From Comamonas sp. lk (GTDB lineage: Bacteria > Pseudomonadota > Gammaproteobacteria > Burkholderiales > Burkholderiaceae_C): 64,000 bases of DNA. The notes beneath the pieces are model-generated. The model made no database searches, was not told the DNA's origin, and saw only the letters and a program-made list of their open reading frames with translations. Below are positions 18,968 through 27,348 of the stretch, piece by piece. The position numbers and the translations under genes are program-made. How positions within the stretch are numbered: the stretch's first letter is position 1; each line of letters opens with the position of its first letter. Location of the stretch: NCBI RefSeq assembly GCF_900564145.1, contig NZ_UOOB01000001.1:967732-1031731 (forward strand). Reading direction: 5' to 3'.

Positions 18968-19914
18968 TGGCCAAGATGGATAAAAAGCCCCAGGAAGGCA
19001 AGCCAGCGAACAAAAAGCCTGCGGCGCAGGACGTGGCGGCGCAGCTGGAACTCAAGCCCGGTCAGAGCATTGAGCTGCTCAAGGCGCTGCACATACTCAC
19101 GCGCGAAGGCAAGCTCAACCAGGACTCGCGCCGCAAGCTCAAGCAGGTCTATCACCTTTATCAGTTCATAGAGCCGCTGCTGGGCGAGCTGTCCAAGAAC
19201 GAGCAGGCCGTCACGCTGGCCGATCACGGCGCGGGCAAGTCCTATCTGGGCTTCATCCTCTACGATCTGTATTTCAAGGTCCTGGGTCGCGGCAAGATCT
19301 ACGGTATCGAAACGCGTGCGCCCCTGGTCGAGACTTCGCAGAAGCTGGCTGCCGAGCTCAACTTCGATCGCATGGAGTTTCTCAACATGTCGGTGGCCGA
19401 GTCCACCCGTGCCGACTTCATGCCCGAGCGCTTCGATGTGGTCACGGCCTTGCATGCCTGCGACACGGCAACCGATGACGCGATTGCCTTCGGTATTGAA
19501 AAGAAGGCCAAGGCCATGGTGCTGGTGCCCTGCTGCCAGGCCGAAGTGGCCGCCTGTCTGCGCCAGACCAAGGCCTTGTCGCTGACGCGCACACCTCTGG
19601 CCGAGCTGTGGCGCCACCCCATTCATACCCGCGAGATGGGCAGCCAGATCACCAATGTGCTGCGCTGCCTGTATCTGGAAGCCTGCGGCTATCAGGTCAC
19701 GGTGACGGAGCTGGTGGGCTGGGAGCACAGCATGAAGAACGAGCTGATCGTGGCCCGTTATACCGGTCACAAAAAACGTGCCTCGGCAGAGCGTCTGCAC
19801 CAATTGCTGGCGGAATTTGGTCTCTCGGGTCTGGCCGCCTTGCGTTATCCACATCTGCCTGCTGAAACGCAGCCCACCGAGCAAGGCGCTGAAGCCGCCG
19901 TACTGGGAGCCTGA
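18967..19914 (+). CDS. SAM-dependent methyltransferase-like protein
   Basis: The 315-residue protein has a Lys/Ala-rich, probably disordered N-terminus (to about 35), a helical region, then a Rossmann methyltransferase fold. Motif I appears as TLADHGAGKSYLGF, the acidic end of strand 2 as IYGIETRAPLV, and motif IV as FDVVTALHACDTATDD. LVPCCQAEVA follows. The AL-HACD-T-D motif resembles a family of class I methyltransferases related to the C-terminal domain of GSTCD; the substrate is unknown. The ATG overlaps the upstream stop (TAATG). It ends before a bidirectional terminator. Confidence 0.8.
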   Translation: MAKMDKKPQEGKPANKKPAAQDVAAQLELKPGQSIELLKALHILTREGKLNQDSRRKLKQVYHLYQFIEPLLGELSKNEQAVTLADHGAGKSYLGFILYDLYFKVLGRGKIYGIETRAPLVETSQKLAAELNFDRMEFLNMSVAESTRADFMPERFDVVTALHACDTATDDAIAFGIEKKAKAMVLVPCCQAEVAACLRQTKALSLTRTPLAELWRHPIHTREMGSQITNVLRCLYLEACGYQVTVTELVGWEHSMKNELIVARYTGHKKRASAERLHQLLAEFGLSGLAALRYPHLPAETQPTEQGAEAAVLGA

Positions 19915-19962
19915 GGTAAAAACGGCGCGCTCTGAAAGGCCGGGCGCAGCGGGTTGATATGA

Positions 19963-19996
19963 AAAAAGGAGCTGCCAGCGCTGGCAGCTCCTTTTT
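19963..19996. terminator. Bidirectional terminator, 34-bp perfect palindrome
   Basis: The sequence is perfectly self-complementary about 19979/19980: five A, GGAGCTGCCAGC, then GCTGGCAGCTCC, five T. Arms with terminal A and T runs serve both the methyltransferase (+) and the Bug receptor gene (-), which converge here. Confidence 0.88.
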
Positions 19997-20059
19997 CTTT
20001 GGCATTAAACCAATTGAAGTTGTTTAATAGTCAGCGCTGAATGCTATCAAAAAAAGTGT

Positions 20060-21064
20060 TTACACCTGGGCGCCGGAGTCCTTGACCACCTTGCCCCACT
20101 TGGCCGATTCGGCCTTGATGTAGGCGGCAAATTCGGCTGGCGTATCGATCATGATGTCGCCGCCCTGGTCATTGATCTTCTTGATCACGGCCGGGTCCTT
20201 GAGCACTTTGGCAATCGCGGCATGCAGGCGCTGCTGCACGGCCGCTGGAGTTTTGGCTTGCGTCCACAGACCGAACCACGACGTGGCTTCGTAGCCGGGT
20301 ACGCCGGCTTCGGCGACGGTGGGCACGTCAGGCAGTTCGGGCGAGCGCTTGGCCGTGGTCACGGCAATCGGGCGCAGCTTGCCGGAGCGCACATGCTGGA
20401 TGGCCGAAGGCATGTTGTCGAACATCACGGCGATCTGGTTGCCCAGCAAGTCGGTGATGGCCGGGGCGCTGCCCTTGTAAGGCACATGCACCATATCCAG
20501 GCCTGTCATAGAGCGAAACAGCTCGCCCGACAGGTGAATCGAGCTGCCGCTGCCCGAGGAACCGTAGTTGAGCTTGCCGGGGTTGGCCTTGGCGTAGGCG
20601 ATCATTTCCTTGACTGTCTTGAAGGGCTGCTTGGGGTTGGCAACCAGCAGATTGGGCACGGTGGCCACGCGCGTCAGCGGCGCAAAGTCCTTGATGGGAT
20701 CGAAACCGGGTTTTTGGTAGAGCGAGGCATTGATGGCATGCGTTCCCACCGTTCCCATGAACAGCGTGTACCCGTCGGCCGCAGCACGTGCTGCCGCTGC
20801 GGCACCGATGTTGCCGCCCGCGCCGGGCTTGTTGTCAACGATCACGGTCTGGCCCAGCTCCTGCTGCAGCGCCTGGCTGACGATGCGGGCCAGGATGTCG
20901 GTAGTTCCACCGGCGGCAAAGGGCACGACGATGGTTAGAGGCTTGCTGGGGAATACATCCTGAGCTGCCGCGGGGGCCATACCGACGGCGCCCAGCAAAG
21001 CGGCAGCGGCCAGGGACTTCAGGCCGGCACGGCGGGAAATGATTGGGGAAGGCTTGAACATCAA
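20060..21064 (-). CDS. Bug/TctC-family periplasmic solute-binding protein
   Basis: A 334-residue Bug receptor, the large Burkholderiales family of periplasmic binding proteins for carboxylates and related solutes. The N-terminus has a twin-arginine-like motif SRRAGLK followed by an Ala-rich core and AAAQ cleavage site. PLTIVVPFAAGGTTDILAR and GKLNYGSSGSGSSIHL are family signatures. It is the last gene of the minus-strand catabolic cluster. No TctA/TctB membrane genes accompany it, so it may be an orphan receptor working with a distant transporter or as a sensor. The ligand is unknown; an aromatic-derived acid would fit the context. Confidence 0.9.
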   Translation of the reverse strand: MMFKPSPIISRRAGLKSLAAAALLGAVGMAPAAAQDVFPSKPLTIVVPFAAGGTTDILARIVSQALQQELGQTVIVDNKPGAGGNIGAAAAARAAADGYTLFMGTVGTHAINASLYQKPGFDPIKDFAPLTRVATVPNLLVANPKQPFKTVKEMIAYAKANPGKLNYGSSGSGSSIHLSGELFRSMTGLDMVHVPYKGSAPAITDLLGNQIAVMFDNMPSAIQHVRSGKLRPIAVTTAKRSPELPDVPTVAEAGVPGYEATSWFGLWTQAKTPAAVQQRLHAAIAKVLKDPAVIKKINDQGGDIMIDTPAEFAAYIKAESAKWGKVVKDSGAQV

Positions 21065-21225
21065 TGTCTCCTGAATAATAAGTTGCGCGAAAGGGGCAAG
21101 GCTTGCGGCTGTGAGCCCCGGGTCTTGGGTGAGCAGGCATACATGGCTTGCTCATCCACAAGGCGTACAGGTCCATCCGGGATCTGTCTGCCGGCAATCA
21201 GTGACTGCCGGCAGACAGGAACCGC

Positions 21226-21510
21226 TTATTCCTGAACGATGGAAGAAGGGTGATTGGCCAGCGGCGTGACCTTGATCTGCATATAGGGGAACAGAGGCAG
21301 GCCGCTGAGCAGGGTGTGCAGCTCGTCGTTGCTGGCGGCGTCGAAAATGCTGACGTTGGCGTACTCGCCGACCACGCGCCACAGGTGGCGCCATTGGCCT
21401 TGGCGCTGCAGCTTTTGCGAATACTCTTTTTCTTCCAGCTTGATTTTTGCTGCCAGTTCGGGGTCCAGCGACTGGGGAATCTGGACAATCATTTCAACCA
21501 TGTACAACAT
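21226..21510 (-). CDS. catC: Muconolactone isomerase-like protein
   Basis: At 94 residues this matches the size and fold class of muconolactone delta-isomerase (MIase), which converts muconolactone to 3-oxoadipate enol-lactone as a ring of ferredoxin-like subunits. Recognisable segments are VEMIVQIP, LQRQGQWRHLWRVVGEYANVSIFD and LPLFPYMQIKVTPL. The RxxxxHLWR-VGxxAN-SIFD pattern is typical of CatC. It sits with genes for the enol-lactone hydrolase, CoA-transferase and thiolase. MIase relatives such as methylmuconolactone isomerases act on substituted lactones, so the true substrate may differ. Confidence 0.8.
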   Translation of the reverse strand: MLYMVEMIVQIPQSLDPELAAKIKLEEKEYSQKLQRQGQWRHLWRVVGEYANVSIFDAASNDELHTLLSGLPLFPYMQIKVTPLANHPSSIVQE

Positions 21511-21557
21511 GTTTTGTTACTCCTGTAGGGACAGAATGGGGCAGGGAAAGCCGGGCT

Positions 21558-22898
21558 TCAAAGATGGGGCCAGATGAGCATGGTGCTGGCGTAGATGGCG
21601 CCGACCAGCAGCATGGAGACCACGGTGTAGCCCATGATGTCTTTGAGCTTGAGCTTGGACAGCGCCAGGGCAGGCAGGATCCAGAAGGGTTGCACCAGGT
21701 CATTCCAGCCGTTGCCCAACATGACGGACATGGCGGTTTGTGCCTGCGATGCGCCCAGCTTGACGGCCGCGTCGATCATGAACGGGCCTTGCAGCACCCA
21801 GTGGCCGCCACCGGACGGGGCAAAGAAGTTGATGACGAAGGAGCTGACCAGACCCCACAGCGGCAAGGTGTCTGCGCTGGAGATGTTGACGAAGACATGG
21901 GCGATGGACTCCACCAGACCGGAGCCATGCATGATGGCCATGATGCCTGCGTAGAACGGGAACTGCAAAATGATGCCGCCTATGGTCTTGACGCCTTCAT
22001 TGACCTTTTCCACGTACTGCAGAGGGGTCTTGAGCAACAGCACACCCAGGAACAGGATGAAGAAGTTGATCATGTTCAGATCCAGGTTGCCGCCCTTGTA
22101 AAAGTGCAGACCCACATAGCCCATGCCGCACAGGCCGATCAACAGGCTGAGCACGCGGCTGTTGTTCAGGCGCGAGGCCAGGGTTTTTTCGTCACCCAGC
22201 AGCTCACCGGCACCTGCCGCAGGCTTGCTGTCTTGCGCCGCCACCACGGGGTCCAGTTCCACCACTTTTTCACCTTGCTTGGGGTGCATGGCCGCATTGA
22301 GCAAAGGCAGGGCAATCAACACCACCAGGCTGGTGATCAGGATGGGGGCCGAGAAGATGGTTTGCGTCAGGGGAATCAGCCCCATGCTGCTCTCGAAGGC
22401 ATGGCCCTTGGTGGAAATCAACACCGGGATGGTGGCCGAGAAACCCAGGCTGTACATTGTGAAGCCGGTATAGGCCGAGGCGATGATCAAGGGGTAGTGC
22501 ACGCCCTTGACCTTCAGCGCCAGCTTGCGGGCCATGATGCCGCCGATCACCAGACCAAAGCCCCAGTTCAGATAGCTGCCCACGCAGCCCACGATGGTGG
22601 CCACGATGATGGCTTGCCTTGGGGTGTGCACATGGTTGGCAATCTTGTTCAGAAAGCGGTTGACCACGGGGGCCGCAGCCAGCACATAGCCCATGACCAG
22701 AATCACGGCCATCTGGGTGGTAAAGCCCAGCAAGCTCCAGAAGCCTTTGCCCCAGTCCTCGACCACCAGGTTCACGGGGCGGCTTTCCACGGCAAAGGCC
22801 AGCACCATGGTCAGCAGGGTGAGCATGATGGCGAAGACGAACGGGTCGGGCAGATACTTGCGCATCAGCTCCGTGAAGAACGCGGTGATTTTTGACAT
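21558..22898 (-). CDS. AtoE-type short-chain fatty acid transporter
   Basis: A polytopic inner-membrane protein (446 residues from the ATG at 22898) of the AtoE/short-chain fatty acid uptake family. It begins MSKITAFFTELMRKYLPDPFVFA and has about 12 hydrophobic segments. Typical blocks are NWGFGLVIGG, FAPSGGGHWVLQGPF and GNGWNDLVQPFWILPAL. It would import a small carboxylate or ketoacid across the inner membrane. In this cluster the cargo could be a dicarboxylate or lactone intermediate of aromatic breakdown; that is an inference. An upstream in-frame ATG at 22946 lacks family similarity. Confidence 0.88.
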   Translation of the reverse strand: MSKITAFFTELMRKYLPDPFVFAIMLTLLTMVLAFAVESRPVNLVVEDWGKGFWSLLGFTTQMAVILVMGYVLAAAPVVNRFLNKIANHVHTPRQAIIVATIVGCVGSYLNWGFGLVIGGIMARKLALKVKGVHYPLIIASAYTGFTMYSLGFSATIPVLISTKGHAFESSMGLIPLTQTIFSAPILITSLVVLIALPLLNAAMHPKQGEKVVELDPVVAAQDSKPAAGAGELLGDEKTLASRLNNSRVLSLLIGLCGMGYVGLHFYKGGNLDLNMINFFILFLGVLLLKTPLQYVEKVNEGVKTIGGIILQFPFYAGIMAIMHGSGLVESIAHVFVNISSADTLPLWGLVSSFVINFFAPSGGGHWVLQGPFMIDAAVKLGASQAQTAMSVMLGNGWNDLVQPFWILPALALSKLKLKDIMGYTVVSMLLVGAIYASTMLIWPHL

Positions 22899-22984
22899 GG
22901 CGTTTGGCCTTGTTGTATGAGGTGTTTGGCGAGAAAGGGCTGGCATCGACCCACGGAAGTGGGGCTGCGCAGGCCGTGAAAGAT

Positions 22985-23728
22985 TTAGATGCTGGCGACG
23001 CCGACCGTCATGCCGCCGCAGACGTAAAGCACCTGTCCGGTGACGAAGCCGCTGCGGTCATCGAGCATGTAAGACACGGCATGGGCCACGTCTTCTGGCG
23101 TGCCCACGCGTTTGACGGGCACCGACTGAATGATTTTTTGCGTGCGCGGCGCATCGGGCGGATTGGCCTTGTCGAACAAGGCGGTACGTATGGGCCCTGG
23201 GCCGATGGCATTGGCCGTGATGCCGTACTGCCCCAGTTCCAGCGCCCAGACCCGGGTCATGCCGATCAGGCCGGCCTTGCTGGCGGCATAGGCCGTGCGC
23301 AAGTCCTTGCCCAGGGCGGCACGCGAGGACATGTTCACGATGCGGCCAAAGCCTGCGGCCTGCATGCCGGGCAGCAGGGCCTGCATGCATTGAAAGGCGC
23401 AGCGCAGATTCAGGGACATGGCCAGATCGAATTCGGCCAGGGTTTGCGAAGCCGCATCGTTGGGCACCACCACGCCCACGTTGTTGATCAGGCGGGTGAT
23501 GGGCCCGTCCTTCAAGGCCTCGTTCAGCGCACGGGCCGTGTCTTGCGGATCGCTCAAATCGGCCTGAATGGCACCGGGGATGTGGTCCACCATGCGGTCG
23601 ATGATGACGGGTTCATAGCCGTCCTCGCGGCAACGCTGTGCCGCAGCGGCACCGATGCCGGCACCGCCGCCGGTGATCAAAACGCGGGGGCGTGGGGTGG
23701 TGGAAGCGGAGGTGTGCGTAGAAGTCAT
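22985..23728 (-). CDS. Short-chain dehydrogenase/reductase
   Basis: A classical SDR oxidoreductase (247 residues) with the cofactor motif TGGGAGIGAAAA near the N-terminus, NNVG, catalytic Ser in VNMSSRAALG, YAASK with the catalytic Tyr and Lys, and the PGPIRT region. It would oxidise or reduce a hydroxyl/keto group with NAD(P)(H). The C-terminus ends GQVLYVCGGMTVGVASI. It lies inside the pca-type cluster and may act on a ring or lactone intermediate. The ATG at 23728 removes a non-conserved N-terminal extension. Confidence 0.9.
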   Translation of the reverse strand: MTSTHTSASTTPRPRVLITGGGAGIGAAAAQRCREDGYEPVIIDRMVDHIPGAIQADLSDPQDTARALNEALKDGPITRLINNVGVVVPNDAASQTLAEFDLAMSLNLRCAFQCMQALLPGMQAAGFGRIVNMSSRAALGKDLRTAYAASKAGLIGMTRVWALELGQYGITANAIGPGPIRTALFDKANPPDAPRTQKIIQSVPVKRVGTPEDVAHAVSYMLDDRSGFVTGQVLYVCGGMTVGVASI

Positions 23729-23750
23729 GGTGCGGGCTTGAATAAAATGT

Positions 23751-24047
23751 TTAGAGGCAGCATTCACCGGCCAGATAGGCCTTGCGCCAGCGGGTGATGC
23801 AGACGTTGGCAAACAGCCCTGCCTGGAAGAAAGGGTCGGCCTCGATGAAGTCCTGTGCGGCTTGTCGGGTGTCGAGGTCCACGACATACAGGCCGCCGCC
23901 CAGATCCTTGCCCTCGTCGTCCAGCTTGGCGCCGCAGGCCAGCAGCAGGTGCTGGTGGGCGCTTAAAAAGTCCAGATGTGCCGGGCGATGGGCCTGGCGC
24001 ACGGCCTGGTGGTCGGGCTTGTCAAAGGTTTCGATGATGTAAGGCAT
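23751..24047 (-). CDS. YciI-like domain protein
   Basis: A 98-residue protein with the YciI-like fold (dimeric alpha/beta-barrel, related to muconolactone isomerase and EthD). It starts MPYIIETFDKPD, followed by HLDFLSAH, GGGLYVVDLDTRQAAQDFIEADPFFQAGLF and a C-terminal WRKAY. The conserved His in RPAHLDFL and the Asp in EADPF are the family's putative active-site residues. Relatives catalyse dehalogenation or isomerisation, or have no known activity. It is placed between the cyclase-like hydrolase and the SDR in the cluster. Confidence 0.85.
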   Translation of the reverse strand: MPYIIETFDKPDHQAVRQAHRPAHLDFLSAHQHLLLACGAKLDDEGKDLGGGLYVVDLDTRQAAQDFIEADPFFQAGLFANVCITRWRKAYLAGECCL

Positions 24048-24085
24048 GGTGGCGGCTGTGAAAGTGACGGCGGGCGCGGTGTGGC

Positions 24086-25147
24086 TTACACCGTGGCGAT
24101 GGGCGTGACCGGAGAGGCCACGGCGCCAGGCAGGTGCAGCGGAGGAGCCGTCAGCAAAAAATGGTGGCGCTGGTGGGCACGCAGCCATTGCGCCAGCGGT
24201 GTCAGATGCCACAGCTCGCCGAGGTGCACGCCCAGCTTGAACAAGCAGTGCTCGTGCAAAGGCAGGGCCGAGCAGCAGGCGGCGCCGGGTTGGGCTGGGT
24301 GGGCCTCTACGGCATAGTTGTCGGCAGCAATCGCGGCAATCTGGCTGTCGGTGATCCACTGCAGCAGCTTGTCGTCACGCCCGTTCAGGACGGCGCAGCT
24401 GTGGTTGAGTACGTCGGGGTCGGGTTGTTTGTGCATCTCCAGCACGCGCTGGGCGAAACCGGTGTGCAGGCACAGCATGTCGCCGGGCTCGATCTCGACG
24501 CGGTCGGCATCGATCACGCGCTGCAACTCGTCATAGCCGATCAGCGTGCGGGCATCGCCGTAGTGGGCACGCAGGTCCAGCATCACGCCGCGGCCTTGTA
24601 CGCCGTTGCGGGCCATGCCTTCAATGCCCAAGGCCTTGGCGCAGCTGGTGCTGGCGGCTTCGTCTAGGCGCTCGGGGATGCCGGTGCCGCTCACATCGGC
24701 GGGGCCGACGATGTCTATGCCAGCCGCAAAGCCGTTGTAGTACAGCGCTTCGGGCAGGCCGTCGCCATTGGCGTCAAACAGCGCACCCACATGGGCCAGT
24801 CCGTCCCATTGCGTGGAGTACTGCAGCGACAGAATGGCCATATCGTCCGAGAGCACGTCGGTGCGGCCGGGCTCCAGGGTCTGCAGCAGGCAGTTGAAAT
24901 TGACCAGGCCTTTGCGCTGCAAGGGACGCAGCACCGGGGGCTTGCGGTTGGGGTTGAGCGCACTGCCGCCGGGGTAGTCCAGCGGCAGGCTCAGGGAAAA
25001 GCGCAGGCCTTCACGCACCTGGGCCACGCCCTGGCGCACTTTTTCAGGGGTGAGCAGGTTCAGACGGCCCAGTTGGTCGTGGTCGCCAAAGTCTCCCCAG
25101 GTGGAGCCTTCGGGGCGCTGTCGCCAGCGTGGATTGGATGCAATCAT
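24086..25147 (-). CDS. Cyclase-family (kynurenine-formamidase-like) metal-dependent hydrolase
   Basis: A 353-residue protein of the cyclase family (PF04199), which includes bacterial kynurenine formamidase and other amide or lactone hydrolases. Seen are WGDFGDHDQLGRLNLLTPE at the N-terminus, QYSTQWDGLAHVGALFD where the metal-binding HGTHxD block lies in kynurenine formamidase, and PGDMLCLHTGFAQ and AADNYAVEA later. The QWDGLAH variant is typical of a longer subfamily with different specificity. Position between the pcaD-like and YciI-like genes suggests it opens a cyclic intermediate. The substrate is unknown. Confidence 0.85.
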   Translation of the reverse strand: MIASNPRWRQRPEGSTWGDFGDHDQLGRLNLLTPEKVRQGVAQVREGLRFSLSLPLDYPGGSALNPNRKPPVLRPLQRKGLVNFNCLLQTLEPGRTDVLSDDMAILSLQYSTQWDGLAHVGALFDANGDGLPEALYYNGFAAGIDIVGPADVSGTGIPERLDEAASTSCAKALGIEGMARNGVQGRGVMLDLRAHYGDARTLIGYDELQRVIDADRVEIEPGDMLCLHTGFAQRVLEMHKQPDPDVLNHSCAVLNGRDDKLLQWITDSQIAAIAADNYAVEAHPAQPGAACCSALPLHEHCLFKLGVHLGELWHLTPLAQWLRAHQRHHFLLTAPPLHLPGAVASPVTPIATV

Positions 25148-25222
25148 GCTTGTCTCCCATACCGCGGTCTGCTCTTTGGCCTGTGGCCTGAGTCTTGTTC
25201 TGGACCGGTGTGTGCAAAAAGT

Positions 25223-26020
25223 TCAGTGCTGCTTCAAAAAGTCAGCCAGTGCCTGCTCGAAGGCCGCAGCAGCCTCCAGGTTGGACAGGTGCGAGGCGGG
25301 CACCGTAGCCAGTACCGACCCCGCAATTACGGCGTGCATGGCTTGCGCATCGGCGACCGTGGTCACGGGGTCGTGCTCACCAGCGATCAGCAGGGTGGGC
25401 ACGCGGATGCCAGAGATGGCGCTCCGCAGGTCTTCTTTGGCCAGGGCTTCGCAGCAGCTGGCATAGCCTTCGGGGCTGATGCCGGCAATCCAGTCTTGGG
25501 CGGTTTGCACCACCTCAGGCTGTACAGCGGCAAAGCTTTCCGTGAACCAGCGGCTGGGCGAAGATGCGGCCAGCGCCTGCATGGCAGCCGTACCTTGGGC
25601 GCGCACCAGGGCCGCGCGCTCCAGCCAGGCAGATTCCACGCCGATCTTGGCCGCGCTATTGGCCACCGTGATGCTGCGCAGGCGTGCAGAAGCATTCACT
25701 CCCAACCACAGCCCGGTCAGCCCACCCATGGAGATGCCGCAAAAATGGGCCTGCACTATATGCAGTGCATCCAGAATGGCCAGCACGTCCTGGCCCAACT
25801 GCGCAAAGCTGTAAGGGCCAGGGTTGCACACGCTGGCGCCGTGGCCGCGGGTGTCGTAACGCAGCACGCGCCAATCGGCAGACAGGGTGGCGGCCTGCGC
25901 GTCCCACATCTCCAGGGTGGTGCCCAGGGAGTTGGACAGCAGCAGAACCGGCGCATCGGCCGGGCCTTGCAGGGCGATACGGAAGGTGCCGGTGGCGGTA
26001 GGCAGGGAGGTGGTGCTCAT
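25223..26020 (-). CDS. pcaD: 3-oxoadipate enol-lactonase (alpha/beta hydrolase)
   Basis: PcaD hydrolyses 3-oxoadipate enol-lactone to 3-oxoadipate. The 265-residue alpha/beta hydrolase has the nucleophile elbow GISMGG with Ser97, an oxyanion/HG-like region LLSNSLGTTLEMWD near 30, LLIAGEHDPVT with the acid residue, and the final VPASHLSNLEA His. These match enol-lactonases of the pca/cat pathways. The ATG at 26020 fits the family. It lies directly downstream of the thiolase gene with a 20-bp gap. Confidence 0.88.
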   Translation of the reverse strand: MSTTSLPTATGTFRIALQGPADAPVLLLSNSLGTTLEMWDAQAATLSADWRVLRYDTRGHGASVCNPGPYSFAQLGQDVLAILDALHIVQAHFCGISMGGLTGLWLGVNASARLRSITVANSAAKIGVESAWLERAALVRAQGTAAMQALAASSPSRWFTESFAAVQPEVVQTAQDWIAGISPEGYASCCEALAKEDLRSAISGIRVPTLLIAGEHDPVTTVADAQAMHAVIAGSVLATVPASHLSNLEAAAAFEQALADFLKQH

Positions 26021-26040
26021 GTCAAACGCTCGCGGCCGTC

Positions 26041-27252
26041 TTAAACTTTTTCCAGAATCACGGCTATGCCCTGACCCACGCCTATGCACATGGTGCACAA
26101 GGCATAGCGACCACCCAGCGTGTGCAGCTGGTTGACGGCCGTGGTGGCCAGACGGGCGCCCGATGCACCCAGCGGGTGGCCCAGTGCAATCGCGCCGCCC
26201 CATTGGTTGACGCGGGCGTCGTCGTCGGCAATGCCCAGATCGCGCAGCACGGCCAGACCCTGGGCGGCGAAGGCTTCGTTGAGCTCAATCACATCCATCT
26301 GGTCAAGAGTCAAACCGGTCTGGGCGAGGACCTTGCGCACGGCAGGCGCGGGGCCAAAACCCATGATGCGGGGCGCAACGCCGGCCGTAGCCATGCCGAC
26401 CACGCGGGCGCGGGGCACCAAGTTGTATTGCTGGGCGGCTTCCTCATTGGCCAGCAGCAGGGCGCAGGCGCCGTCGTTCACGCCCGAGGCATTGCCTGCG
26501 GTCACCGTGCCGTCAGGGCGGACCACGCCTTTGAGCTTGGCCAGCGCTTCCAGTGTGGTGGCGCGGGGATGTTCGTCCTGGCTGACGATGATGGCATCGC
26601 CCTTCTTCTGGGCGATGGAGACGTTGACGATTTCCTTGGCCAGGTAACCTGCCGCAATGGCAGCTGCCGCCTTTTGCTGCGAAGCCAGGGCCATGCGGTC
26701 CTGGGCTTCGCGTTCAATCTTGAAGTCGTCGGCCACGTTCTCTGCGGTTTCCGGCATGGAGTCCACGCCGTACTGGGCCTTCATCAGCTTGTTCACAAAG
26801 CGCCAGCCTATGGTGGTGTCGTACACGGCGTTGTTGCGGCTGAAGGCCGATTCGGCCTTGGGCATGACGAAGGGCGCGCGGCTCATGGATTCCACACCGC
26901 CGGCAATCATCAGGCGGGCTTCACCCGATTTGATGGCGCGCGCCGCTGTACCCACGGCATCCAGACCCGAGCCGCACAGGCGGTTGATGGTGGCGCCGGG
27001 CACATCAATCGGCAGGCCGGCCAGCAGACTGGACATGCGGGCCACGTTGCGGTTGTCTTCACCGGCCTGGTTGGCACAGCCATACAGCACATCGGCCACG
27101 GCCGTCCAGTCCACGCCGGGGTTGCGCTCCATCAGAGCCTTGATGGGCACGGCGCCCAGATCGTCGGTGCGCACGCTGGAGAGCGCGCCGCCGTAACGGC
27201 CAAAGGGGGTGCGGATCGCGTCGCAGATGAAGGCTTGGGATGCAGTGCTCAT
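26041..27252 (-). CDS. pcaF: 3-oxoadipyl-CoA thiolase
   Basis: PcaF cleaves 3-oxoadipyl-CoA with CoA into succinyl-CoA and acetyl-CoA, the last step of the beta-ketoadipate pathway. The 403-residue thiolase has nucleophile Cys93 (NRLCGSGLDAVGTAARAI), the GNASGVNDGA block, GHPLGASGAR, and the C-terminal CIGVGQGIAVILE. The N-terminus AFICDAIRTPFGRYGGALS matches the PcaF subgroup. It is flanked by the CoA-transferase and enol-lactonase genes. The upstream spacer holds a type A palindromic repeat. Confidence 0.93.
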   Translation of the reverse strand: MSTASQAFICDAIRTPFGRYGGALSSVRTDDLGAVPIKALMERNPGVDWTAVADVLYGCANQAGEDNRNVARMSSLLAGLPIDVPGATINRLCGSGLDAVGTAARAIKSGEARLMIAGGVESMSRAPFVMPKAESAFSRNNAVYDTTIGWRFVNKLMKAQYGVDSMPETAENVADDFKIEREAQDRMALASQQKAAAAIAAGYLAKEIVNVSIAQKKGDAIIVSQDEHPRATTLEALAKLKGVVRPDGTVTAGNASGVNDGACALLLANEEAAQQYNLVPRARVVGMATAGVAPRIMGFGPAPAVRKVLAQTGLTLDQMDVIELNEAFAAQGLAVLRDLGIADDDARVNQWGGAIALGHPLGASGARLATTAVNQLHTLGGRYALCTMCIGVGQGIAVILEKV

Positions 27253-27293
27253 GGTGTTGTCTCCGGGCGTGGCCCATGGTTTTAAAAATGAGA

Positions 27294-27326
27294 GCTGCCA
27301 GCGCTTGATACATAAGCGCTAGCGGT
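27294..27326. repeat. Intergenic palindromic repeat, type A, copy 2
   Basis: GCTGCCAGCGCTT (27294-27306), seven-base loop, AAGCGCTAGCGG (27314-27325) between pcaJ and pcaF. Arms, loop length and sequence match the copies at 5302 and 46626. Confidence 0.6.
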
Positions 27327-27348
27327 CGTTTTTGCTTGTAAAAAGCCT

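Noticed and set aside
20060..21064. Complete tripartite tricarboxylate transporter
   Set aside because: Only the Bug/TctC receptor is present; no TctA or TctB genes lie nearby.
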